NCBI GenBank assembly: GCA_937897645.1
Contig: CALCNV010000044.1
Coordinates: 1 to 10,193 of the forward strand
DNA length: 10,193 bases
Direction of reading: 5' to 3'
Origin: an uncultured Lysobacteraceae bacterium
Lineage (GTDB): Bacteria > Pseudomonadota > Gammaproteobacteria > Xanthomonadales > Xanthomonadaceae
Shown: positions 1-4,793 of the stretch, one piece after another
Layout: the number at the start of each line of letters is the position of its first letter
How positions within the stretch are numbered: the first letter of the stretch is position 1
Made by a program: the position numbers and the translations under genes
The notes under the pieces: generated by a model
What the model saw: the letters and a program-made list of their open reading frames with translations, nothing else
The model's database searches: none
Told to the model about the DNA's origin: nothing

Positions 1-29
1 CAACCAACAACCCGCTCCACCGCTTGTGC

Positions 30-35
30 GACAAT
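30..35 (+). promoter_or_regulatory. Possible extended -10 box upstream of the rhodanese gene
   Basis: GACAAT is preceded by TG and one base (TGCGACAAT), which fits an extended -10 element. No good -35 hexamer is visible within the few bases available upstream. If real, transcription starts near position 42, which rules out the ATG at 24 and favours the GTG at 66 as the rhodanese start. The same TGNGACAAT string occurs upstream of secB. Assignment is by eye only. Confidence 0.3.
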
Positions 36-65
36 CGCGGCCCGTTTTGCAGCCGTAGCCACTCC

Positions 66-500
66 GTGAATTTCGAACAACTGCAGGCCTTTGCCAGCTC
101 CACACCCATGCTGTCCATGGCCCTGGTCGGCCTGACCGGCGCGATTATCGTCACCGAAATCATGCGCCTGTTCCGCGGCTACACCGCGCTGCGCCCGGCC
201 GACCTGACCAGCCTGATGAACCGCGACAACGCCCTGGTGGTGGACCTGTCCGCCAGCGGTGATTTCGAAAAAGGCCATATCGCCGGCAGCCGCAACGTCG
301 CGCCCAGCCAGTTCGACCCCGAAAGCAAGCTGCTGGCCCCGGCCAAATCCCTGCCCGTGGTCGTGGTCTGCCGCAACGGCATGGCCTCGGCCGGTGCCGC
401 CAAGCGCCTGAAGAAGGCCGGTTTCGAGAACGTCTCCTGGCTCGACGGTGGCGTGGCCGCCTGGCAGCAGGCCGACCTGCCGTTGGTCAAGGGCCGCTGA
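66..500 (+). CDS. Membrane-anchored rhodanese-like domain protein (YibN type)
   Basis: A single rhodanese domain that probably carries sulfur as a cysteine persulfide; the natural acceptor is not known. From the GTG start the protein has 144 residues. Residues about 14-34 form one hydrophobic membrane segment. The rhodanese fold follows from about residue 43, with VVDLSASGDFEKGHIAGSRN (59-78), the active-site loop CRNGMAS starting at Cys102, and the closing motif LDGGVAAW (126-133). An in-frame ATG at position 24 would add 14 residues (MCDNRGPFCSRSHS) that look unlike a coding N-terminus, and a possible -10 box lies between the two starts. I therefore chose GTG at 66, although no strong ribosome binding site precedes it. 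It lies just upstream of secB and gpsA, as yibN does in enterobacteria, but grxC is missing between them. Family certain, start uncertain. Confidence 0.85.
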   Translation: MNFEQLQAFASSTPMLSMALVGLTGAIIVTEIMRLFRGYTALRPADLTSLMNRDNALVVDLSASGDFEKGHIAGSRNVAPSQFDPESKLLAPAKSLPVVVVCRNGMASAGAAKRLKKAGFENVSWLDGGVAAWQQADLPLVKGR

Positions 501-512
501 TCCACTGCATTC

Positions 513-531
513 CAAGGGCGTCATGCCCTTG
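513..531 (+). terminator. Short hairpin after the rhodanese gene
   Basis: A 7-bp perfect stem (CAAGGGC/GCCCTTG) with a 5-base loop begins 12 bases after the rhodanese stop. There is no T tract behind it, so it is a weak terminator candidate at best. It may attenuate readthrough into secB. Confidence 0.3.
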
Positions 532-561
532 AACCCGGGTCGGCGCGTCGCCATCCCGTGA

Positions 562-567
562 GACAAT
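562..567 (+). promoter_or_regulatory. Possible extended -10 box of secB
   Basis: TGAGACAAT at 559-567 reads as an extended -10 (TGN plus GACAAT). Its -35 region is unconvincing. It would place the transcript start near 574, about 42 bases before the secB ATG. The string matches the one upstream of the rhodanese gene. Confidence 0.3.
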
Positions 568-615
568 TACCCTCTTTTCCCACTCATTTTTCCTGCAGAT
601 CCACGGAGTACGCAC

Positions 616-1131
616 ATGTCCGACGAAACCACCAACGGCGCCGCCGCGCCTGCCGAAGCCAACGCACCCGCCTTCACGGTCGAGAAGATCTACGTCAAGG
701 ACGTGTCCTTCGAGGTTCCCGGCGCGCCGGCGATCTACAGCGAGAGCGCGCAGCCCGAGCTGCAGCTCAACCTCAACCAGCGCGTGCAGCGCCTCAATGA
801 GACCGTGTTCGAAGTCGTGCTGGGCGTCACCCTGACCTGCAAGGCGGGTGACAAGGTCGCCTACGTGGCCGAAGTGCAGCAGGCCGGCGTGTTTGGCCTG
901 GCCGGCCTGGAGCCGGCCGCCGTGGACGGCCTGCTGGGCACGCAATGCCCCACCATCCTGTTCCCGTACGTGCGCCAGTTGCTGAGCGACCTGATCCAGG
1001 CCGGCGGCTTCCCGCCGTTCTTCCTGCAGCCGATCAACTTCGACGGCCTGTACATGGAAACCGTGCGCCAACGCGCGGCCCAGGCCGGCGCAGGCGAGCT
1101 GGCCAACGCCGAGCCGGTCGGCAACGCCTGA
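616..1131 (+). CDS. secB: Protein-export chaperone SecB
   Basis: Cytosolic homotetrameric chaperone that keeps preproteins unfolded and hands them to SecA for export through SecYEG. The 171-residue product has a low-complexity Ala/Glu-rich N-terminal tail (about 1-19), then the SecB core starting at FTVEKIYVKDVSFEVPGAP (20-38). The family signature GVFGLAGL (91-98), the CPTILFPYVRQLLSDL helix (111-126) and GGFPPFFLQPINFDGLY (130-146) are all present. The length is slightly above the roughly 155 residues of the E. coli protein, explained by the tails. A GGAG ribosome binding site sits 7 bases before the ATG. Its position ahead of gpsA is the conserved gammaproteobacterial arrangement. The exported proteins of this window (Ax21-family barrel, VTVRP-repeat protein, M16 peptidase, lipoprotein) are possible Sec substrates, though dependence on SecB is not shown. 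Confidence 0.97.
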   Translation: MSDETTNGAAAPAEANAPAFTVEKIYVKDVSFEVPGAPAIYSESAQPELQLNLNQRVQRLNETVFEVVLGVTLTCKAGDKVAYVAEVQQAGVFGLAGLEPAAVDGLLGTQCPTILFPYVRQLLSDLIQAGGFPPFFLQPINFDGLYMETVRQRAAQAGAGELANAEPVGNA

Positions 1132-1141
1132 TGCGACACCA

Positions 1142-1163
1142 CCTGCCCCGTGGCCGGGGCAGG
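1142..1163. repeat. Perfect inverted repeat between secB and gpsA
   Basis: An 8-bp perfect stem (CCTGCCCC/GGGGCAGG) with a 6-base loop starts 10 bases after the secB stop. It lacks a T tract, so it may stabilise the secB mRNA end or attenuate transcription rather than terminate it. Confidence 0.45.
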
Positions 1164-1199
1164 ACACTGATGCGGGCCGGTTCACGCCCCATCCCAGCT

Positions 1200-1219
1200 T
1201 TCCCCCGTCCGCGGGGGAA
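1200..1219. repeat. GC-rich hairpin in the gpsA leader
   Basis: An 8-bp perfect stem (TTCCCCCG/CGGGGGAA) with a TCCG loop ends 24 bases before the gpsA ATG. If gpsA is read from secB, this hairpin lies in the intergenic mRNA just upstream of the AAGGG ribosome binding site at 1232-1236. No T tract is present. A regulatory role is possible but not shown. Confidence 0.45.
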
Positions 1220-1243
1220 GCGTTCGACCACAAGGGCTGACGC

Positions 1244-2269
1244 ATGACGCATTCCTTGAATATCGCGGTACTCGGCGCGGGTTCCTGGGGCACCGCACTG
1301 GCGGCCCTGATGGCGCGCCACGGTCATGCGGTCACGCTGTGGGGTCGCGACGCCACCGTCGCGGCGGCCATCGACCGGCAGCACGAAAACACCCGTTACC
1401 TGCCCGGCATCGCCTTGCCGGACACCCTGCGTGCCACCACCGACCTCGCCGCCGCGATGCACGGTGCGGACCTGGTACTGGTCGTGGTGCCTTCGCACGC
1501 CTTCACCGAGACCTTGCGCCTGCTGGCACCGCTGCGGCCTGCCGCTGCCGGCGTGGCGTGGGCGACCAAGGGCTTCGAGCCGGGGTCCGGGCGTTTCCTG
1601 CACGAAGTGGCGGAAGACATCCTGGGCCCGTCGGTACCGCTGGCCGTGGTCACCGGACCCTCCTTCGCCAAGGAAGTCACCCTGGGCCTGCCCACGGCCG
1701 TGACCGTGCATGGCGACGACGCCGAGTTCACCCAGCAGGTCGCCGACGTCCTTCACGGCCCGGCCTTCCGCGCCTACACCGGCAACGACATGCTGGGCGC
1801 GGAACTGGGCGGCGCCATGAAGAACGTGCTGGCGGTTGCGACCGGCGTGGCTGACGGCATGCAGTTGGGGCTCAACGCCCGCGCCGGCCTGATCACCCGT
1901 GGCTTGAATGAAATGCTGCGCCTGGCCGCCGCCATCGGCGGGCGTCCCGAAACCCTGATGGGCCTGGCCGGCCTGGGCGATCTGGTACTGACCAGCACCG
2001 GTGACCTGTCGCGTAATCGCCGCCTGGGCCTGGCCCTGGGTCGTGGTCAGTCGCTGCAGGACGCGGTGCGCGAAATCGGCCAGGTGGTGGAATCGGTGCA
2101 GACCGCCGACGAAGTCATGCGCCAGGCGGATCGCCATGGCATCGACCTGCCCATCTCCAGCGCTGTGCGCGCCGTGCTGCACGGCGACCTCAGCCCCGCC
2201 GAAGGCCTGCAGCAATTGCTCGCACGGGAGCAGAAGCCGGAGTATCCGGAGACGCTGTTCCGGGAGTAA
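1244..2269 (+). CDS. gpsA: NAD(P)+-dependent glycerol-3-phosphate dehydrogenase
   Basis: Cytosolic enzyme that reduces dihydroxyacetone phosphate to sn-glycerol-3-phosphate, the backbone of phospholipids. The 341-residue length is normal for the family. The N-terminal Rossmann domain shows the nucleotide-binding loop GAGSWGTALA (11-20). VVVPSHAF (80-87), ATKGFEPGSG (107-116) and TGPSFAKEV (137-145) follow. The C-terminal helical domain holds the probable catalytic lysine Lys193 in GGAMKNVLAVATGVADG (189-205), then NARAGLITRGLNEM (211-224) and GLGDLVLTSTGDLSRNR (243-259), which binds substrate phosphate. An AAGGG ribosome binding site lies 7 bases before the ATG. The 112-base gap from secB contains two hairpins but no clear promoter, so cotranscription with secB is plausible. 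All key motifs are intact. Confidence 0.97.
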   Translation: MTHSLNIAVLGAGSWGTALAALMARHGHAVTLWGRDATVAAAIDRQHENTRYLPGIALPDTLRATTDLAAAMHGADLVLVVVPSHAFTETLRLLAPLRPAAAGVAWATKGFEPGSGRFLHEVAEDILGPSVPLAVVTGPSFAKEVTLGLPTAVTVHGDDAEFTQQVADVLHGPAFRAYTGNDMLGAELGGAMKNVLAVATGVADGMQLGLNARAGLITRGLNEMLRLAAAIGGRPETLMGLAGLGDLVLTSTGDLSRNRRLGLALGRGQSLQDAVREIGQVVESVQTADEVMRQADRHGIDLPISSAVRAVLHGDLSPAEGLQQLLAREQKPEYPETLFRE

Positions 2270-2322
2270 TCCGGGAGTGATCCGGGGGTTCGCAAAACAG
2301 CGAAGCAAGTGTGTGGTGGCGT

Positions 2323-2345
2323 CCCTCTCCCACAAGGGGAGAGGG
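2323..2345. terminator. Palindromic hairpin between the convergent gpsA and Ax21-family genes
   Basis: A 9-bp perfect stem (CCCTCTCCC/GGGAGAGGG) with a 5-base loop lies 53 bases after the gpsA stop. The following ATTT is too short for a classic intrinsic terminator. Palindromes of this CCCTCTCCC form are common between genes in high-GC Proteobacteria, as I recall. It probably marks the end of the gpsA transcript. Confidence 0.5.
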
Positions 2346-2392
2346 ATTTCCGCCATGCATTGCGCACGTGTCCGAACTTAATCTTCGCCCAC

Positions 2393-2418
2393 AAAAAAGC
2401 CCGGCACTGGGCCGGGCT
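2393..2418 (-). terminator. Intrinsic terminator of the Ax21-family gene
   Basis: Read on the minus strand, an 8-bp perfect stem (AGCCCGGC/GCCGGGCT) with a 5-base loop is followed directly by a run of T (six A on the plus strand at 2393-2398). This is a textbook rho-independent terminator, placed about 50 bases after the Ax21-family stop codon. A second palindrome (8-bp arms GCGACGCG/CGCGTCGC at 2425-2432 and 2445-2452) lies between it and the gene. Confidence 0.85.
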
Positions 2419-2469
2419 CGGGCTGCGACGCGGGGAGAGAGGGACGCGTCGCGGTAACGCGGTAGTGCC

Positions 2470-3021
2470 TTAGAACGTGTAGCGCGGGCCGACGAAGTAC
2501 TGGGTGTCGCCATCGGCGAACTTCACTTCGCCCGACACGCTCCAGTTGGGGTTGAACTTCACCTGGGTGCCGATGCGGCCGTAGAAATCACCGTCGAAAT
2601 CGCTGCCGTCCTCGTAACCGGCCAGCGCATAGCCTTCCCAGTTCGCGGTGAACCCGCTGCGAATGCCGGCTTCCACGCTGTAACCGTTGAAATTCTGCAC
2701 GTCGGTTTCATAGCGCTCGTAGGCCACGCGGGTCAGCAGGTCGGTCTTCGGGCCGATCTCGTGGTTGTAACCCACGCCCAGACGCCAGTTGTCGATGCTG
2801 AGGTTCGTGTTGTCGATATCCTGCGAACTGTAATTGCCGAACACATGGAAATTGGGGGCGATCGCGCCGGAGCCGCCAATCGCCCAGCCATCGGCGTCGG
2901 CACCGGATGCATTCGTAGCGGTGTAACCGCCTTCCACGTAGTTGTACGAAACGCCTTCAGCGGCAGACGCGGCAAACGGCGCGGCGGCCAACAGGGTCAG
3001 GGCAAGCAAGGACTTCTTCAT
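2470..3021 (-). CDS. Ax21-family outer membrane beta-barrel protein
   Basis: Predicted small outer membrane protein of 183 residues. It begins with a clear signal peptide (MKKSLLALTLLAAAPFAASA, cleavage probably after Ala20). The mature part opens with EGVSYNYVEGGYTATN, which resembles the N-terminus of Xanthomonas Ax21. Alternating hydrophobic and polar strands with many Tyr and Gly fill the rest, and the chain ends YFVGPRYTF with a terminal Phe, the usual signal for the BAM barrel-assembly machinery. A GAGG ribosome binding site lies about 10 bases before the ATG. The gene is monocistronic, with its own terminator. Ax21 was once proposed as a quorum signal and the ligand of the rice receptor XA21, but those reports were retracted; I call it only an outer membrane protein of unknown role. 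Other small porin-like barrels (OmpW or OprF N-domain type) are the alternative. Confidence 0.85.
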   Translation of the reverse strand: MKKSLLALTLLAAAPFAASAAEGVSYNYVEGGYTATNASGADADGWAIGGSGAIAPNFHVFGNYSSQDIDNTNLSIDNWRLGVGYNHEIGPKTDLLTRVAYERYETDVQNFNGYSVEAGIRSGFTANWEGYALAGYEDGSDFDGDFYGRIGTQVKFNPNWSVSGEVKFADGDTQYFVGPRYTF

Positions 3022-3216
3022 TTCAGTGAAACCTCGTTCTTATTTATGGTTATTGGCCAGCGCTGGGGCTGGAGAGCGTTCGCCGTTCGCAGCCGGTGTG
3101 TGAAGTATCCGTAAAGCGCCGCAATGGCGACTGAATACCAAACTGACCAGTACATAAATTAAGCGAGATGCGCGGGAACTTGTGTCGAGACGGATTCAGT
3201 TGCTCAGGATTTGCAG
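3022..3216. other. Leader region of the Ax21-family gene
   Basis: This 195-base gap separates two minus-strand genes and must carry the promoter of the Ax21-family gene. It is AT-richer than its surroundings. Visible elements are the palindrome CCAGCGCTGG at 3057-3066 and an AT-rich CATAAATAAG (minus strand, near 3036-3048) just upstream of the ribosome binding site. I could not pair any -10 with a good -35 and see no terminator with a T tract for trmL. Confidence 0.4.
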
Positions 3217-3714
3217 CTACGCGCCGCCGATGAAATCCATTTGTCGCCAGGCTTCGTACACCAGCACGGCGACGCTGTTGGACAGGTTGAGGCTGCGGTT
3301 GTCGGGGCGCATGGGCAGGCGCAGGCGTTGTTCCGGCGGCAGCGTGTCCAGCACGTCGGTTGGCAGGCCGCGGGTTTCGGGGCCGAACAGGAACGCATCG
3401 CCGGCCGCGTAGCGGGGCTGGTCATGGCGCTGGGTGCCGCGGGTGCTCAGTGCAAACAGGCGTTTCGGTGCAATCGCGTCCAGCGCGGCTTGCAACGACG
3501 CGTGGACCTGCAGCGATGCGTATTCGTGGTAATCCAGTCCGGCGCGTCGTAGCTGCCTGTCGTCAAGGGCGAAGCTCAGGGGTTCGATCAGGTGCAGCCG
3601 CGCGCCGGTATTCGCGCAGAGGCGGATGACATTGCCGGTGTTCGGGGGAATTTCCGGCTGGTACAGCAGCACGTCGATGGCGAGTGCGCTGGGTGGCGTT
3701 GCGTTGGTGCTCAT
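3217..3714 (-). CDS. trmL: tRNA (cytidine(34)-2'-O)-methyltransferase TrmL
   Basis: SPOUT-class methyltransferase that 2'-O-methylates the wobble base 34 of tRNA-Leu isoacceptors using S-adenosylmethionine. The 165-residue protein is slightly longer than E. coli TrmL because of a short N-terminal tail (MSTNATPPSALA). Family motifs are EIPPNTGNVIRLCANTG (21-37), FALDDRQLRRAGLDY (48-62), FGPETRGLP (110-118) and LPMRPDNRSLNLSNSVAVLV (133-152); the last two form the knotted cofactor-binding region. The open frame continues upstream to 3936, but that extension is proline- and serine-rich, matches nothing and overlaps the next gene. I chose the ATG at 3714, just downstream of a TAGAAT box. No ribosome binding site is visible, so the message may be leaderless. 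Confidence 0.93.
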   Translation of the reverse strand: MSTNATPPSALAIDVLLYQPEIPPNTGNVIRLCANTGARLHLIEPLSFALDDRQLRRAGLDYHEYASLQVHASLQAALDAIAPKRLFALSTRGTQRHDQPRYAAGDAFLFGPETRGLPTDVLDTLPPEQRLRLPMRPDNRSLNLSNSVAVLVYEAWRQMDFIGGA

Positions 3715-3721
3715 CCCGCGG

Positions 3722-3727
3722 ATTCTA
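3722..3727 (-). promoter_or_regulatory. Probable -10 box of trmL
   Basis: On the minus strand TAGAAT matches five of six consensus positions and lies only 7 bases before the trmL ATG. A weak -35 (CCCACA, 18-base spacing) may accompany it. Transcription would begin at or next to the start codon, which agrees with the lack of a ribosome binding site. Confidence 0.45.
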
Positions 3728-3767
3728 CGGCGCGCGATGCTGCGCTGTGGGTCCTGGTGACGGGGCG

Positions 3768-3826
3768 TTGCTTGAAGCAGTTGCTTCCTGTGAATGTCTA
3801 CTGCTACTTCCTGTTGCTTCAAGCAA
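3768..3826. repeat. Nested inverted repeat between trmL and the VTVRP-repeat gene
   Basis: Two 12-base arms (TTGCTTGAAGCA at 3768-3779 and TGCTTCAAGCAA at 3815-3826) are perfectly complementary across a 35-base spacer. Each arm is also nearly palindromic by itself; TTGCTTCAAGCAA at 3814-3826 is perfect around a central C. Further TTGCTTCCTG and CTACTTCCTG copies fill the spacer. The right arm touches the stop codon of the VTVRP-repeat gene, so the structure may form the 3' end of that mRNA; no T tract follows. It could equally hold operator sites for trmL. Confidence 0.55.
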
Positions 3827-4213
3827 TCAACGCGACGCCAGCTGCTGGGCCAGGGCGGCAACACCGACGGCGACGATCTGGATGTCTTCCACGGTCGGGC
3901 GCACGGTGACGACGGGCATGTCGACGATGCGTGCACTGTTGTCAGCCAGGAAGGCGGCCATGTCGTTGGCTTCCGGGCGTACCGTGATGGCGGCCAAGTC
4001 GACGATCTTGTTGGCCTGGTAGTAGGCGGCGTCGCTGGCTTCCGGGCGCACGGTGACGGTGGACAGGGTGACGATTTCGGTGGTCACCGGCGTGGCGGCC
4101 TTGGCGCTGGCCTGGGCATTGGCGGCGATCGACTGGCCGGAGATCAGCATGGAGCCGGCGCAGACTGCGAACAGGGCGGCGGCGGTCAGCGGGAGCAGGG
4201 TCTTGGTGTTCAT
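3827..4213 (-). CDS. Small secreted protein with three tandem VTVRP repeats, function unknown
   Basis: I do not recognise a named family. The 128-residue product has a signal peptide (MNTKTLLPLTAAALFAVCAG onward, cleavage likely near residues 30-33). Three repeats of roughly 23-26 residues follow: IVTLSTVTVRPEASDAAYYQ (from 47), IVDLAAITVRPEANDMAAFL (from 70) and IVDMPVVTVRPTVEDIQIVA (from 96). Each has the frame IV-(T/D)-x-x-x-(V/I)-TVRP plus an acidic stretch. The Cys at residue 18 lacks a proper lipobox, so a soluble periplasmic protein is more likely than a lipoprotein. The start at 4213 has a GAGG ribosome binding site 9 bases away; a start at 4285 would translate through the promoter and operator, so I rejected it. 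The gene stands alone, with its own promoter and a GntR-like palindrome. Coding is well supported by the signal peptide and repeats; role unknown. Confidence 0.8.
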   Translation of the reverse strand: MNTKTLLPLTAAALFAVCAGSMLISGQSIAANAQASAKAATPVTTEIVTLSTVTVRPEASDAAYYQANKIVDLAAITVRPEANDMAAFLADNSARIVDMPVVTVRPTVEDIQIVAVGVAALAQQLASR

Positions 4214-4245
4214 GGTGTTGGGCCTCGTTAGTGGTGTTGTTGAGT

Positions 4246-4269
4246 GGTGTGGTAGTAAGGTAGTACACC
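4246..4269. promoter_or_regulatory. Probable YtrA/GntR-type operator (GGTG-N16-CACC)
   Basis: GGTG and CACC are separated by exactly 16 bases, and the half-sites share GGTGT. As I recall, GGTG-N16-CACC is the motif bound by YtrA-subfamily GntR repressors in Xanthomonas. It covers the likely -10 region of the VTVRP-repeat gene, where a bound repressor would block transcription. No such regulator is encoded in the window. Confidence 0.5.
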
Positions 4270-4285
4270 TAATCAGATCGGTCAA
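4257..4285 (-). promoter_or_regulatory. Probable promoter of the VTVRP-repeat gene
   Basis: On the minus strand TTGACC (five of six to consensus, 4280-4285) is followed after 17 bases by TACCTT (three of six, 4257-4262). The -35 is good and the -10 weak. The -10 lies inside the GGTG-N16-CACC palindrome. The resulting leader would be about 37 bases and contain the GAGG ribosome binding site. Confidence 0.45.
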
Positions 4286-4793
4286 GCAGAACTTGCATCA
4301 GCGGTTCTTTTATTCAGCTACCAGTCAGGTTTGGAGCGGGCTTTGGTACTTGCTTGGTATGAAGCAGGGGCCGTGCCAACTGCAAGATATTGATTTAGTT
4401 GGAAAACATATTCGTAGCGCAGTGTCCGTCTGTCCGTTCCGGTGTCCGTACAAGTGCCGGGTACGCAGTCAAGACGCCTGATTTACGGGTCTTGTGACTT
4501 TCGTTCGCGGCTGCACCGCATCTGCGAAGCACGTTGCTTACCCACATCTGATGCATCGGGAGCCGGAAGGGTTGCGTCTGGAAATCCTGGAAACGGCGCG
4601 GGCTGCTTGCGCAGCGAAGCCATGCATGCAGCACGTACTCGCGTGATGCATACAGAGACCACGCACTTGCATGAGTGGATGCACGCAACGGGCGCCTTCC
4701 ACCCGTGCCTTGTGGCCTAGTGTGTCGAGGCAAGCCGACGGTTAGCATCGTGGGCTGTGTAATTCATCTGCTTGAAGATCAAGGACTGCCCGA
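4286..4793. other. 508-base intergenic region without a convincing gene
   Basis: This stretch separates the minus-strand VTVRP-repeat gene from the plus-strand M16 peptidase gene and is visibly less GC-rich than the flanking genes. Open frames up to 117 codons exist on both strands, but their products look random, lack recognisable motifs and have no ribosome binding sites. It holds three TGTCCGT copies (4423, 4431, 4443), three ATGCAT palindromes (4551, 4622, 4646) with a further TGCAT at 4668, and the divergent promoters at its ends. It could be decayed coding sequence, an untranslated RNA region or a regulatory region. Confidence 0.5.
4735..4763 (+). promoter_or_regulatory. Candidate promoter of the M16 peptidase gene
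   Basis: TGTAAT (4758-4763, five of six to the -10 consensus) is preceded at 17 bases by CCGACG (4735-4740, three of six to the -35). The transcript would begin near 4770, just ahead of the AAGGA ribosome binding site at 4781-4785. The assignment is by eye and the -35 is weak. Confidence 0.3.

Noticed and set aside
1034..2356. Open frame of 440 codons on the minus strand
   Set aside because: It is antisense to gpsA and the end of secB, with low-complexity Gly/His/Arg composition.
3715..3936. Upstream extension of trmL to a start at 3936
   Set aside because: The added 74 residues overlap the VTVRP-repeat gene, look non-coding and would span the -10 box and palindromes.
3893..4070. Possible CRISPR-like array from the regularly repeated GC-rich blocks
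   Set aside because: The three copies are imperfect, in frame and encode the VTVRP protein repeats; there are no spacers of uniform length between identical repeats.
4214..4285. Longer start for the VTVRP-repeat protein
   Set aside because: The extra 24 residues precede a normal signal peptide and are encoded by the promoter and operator; the GAGG site supports the start at 4213.
4395..4748. Minus-strand 117-codon and plus-strand 92-codon frames in the long gap
   Set aside because: No ribosome binding site, no motif, no signal peptide, and amino acid composition that looks random.
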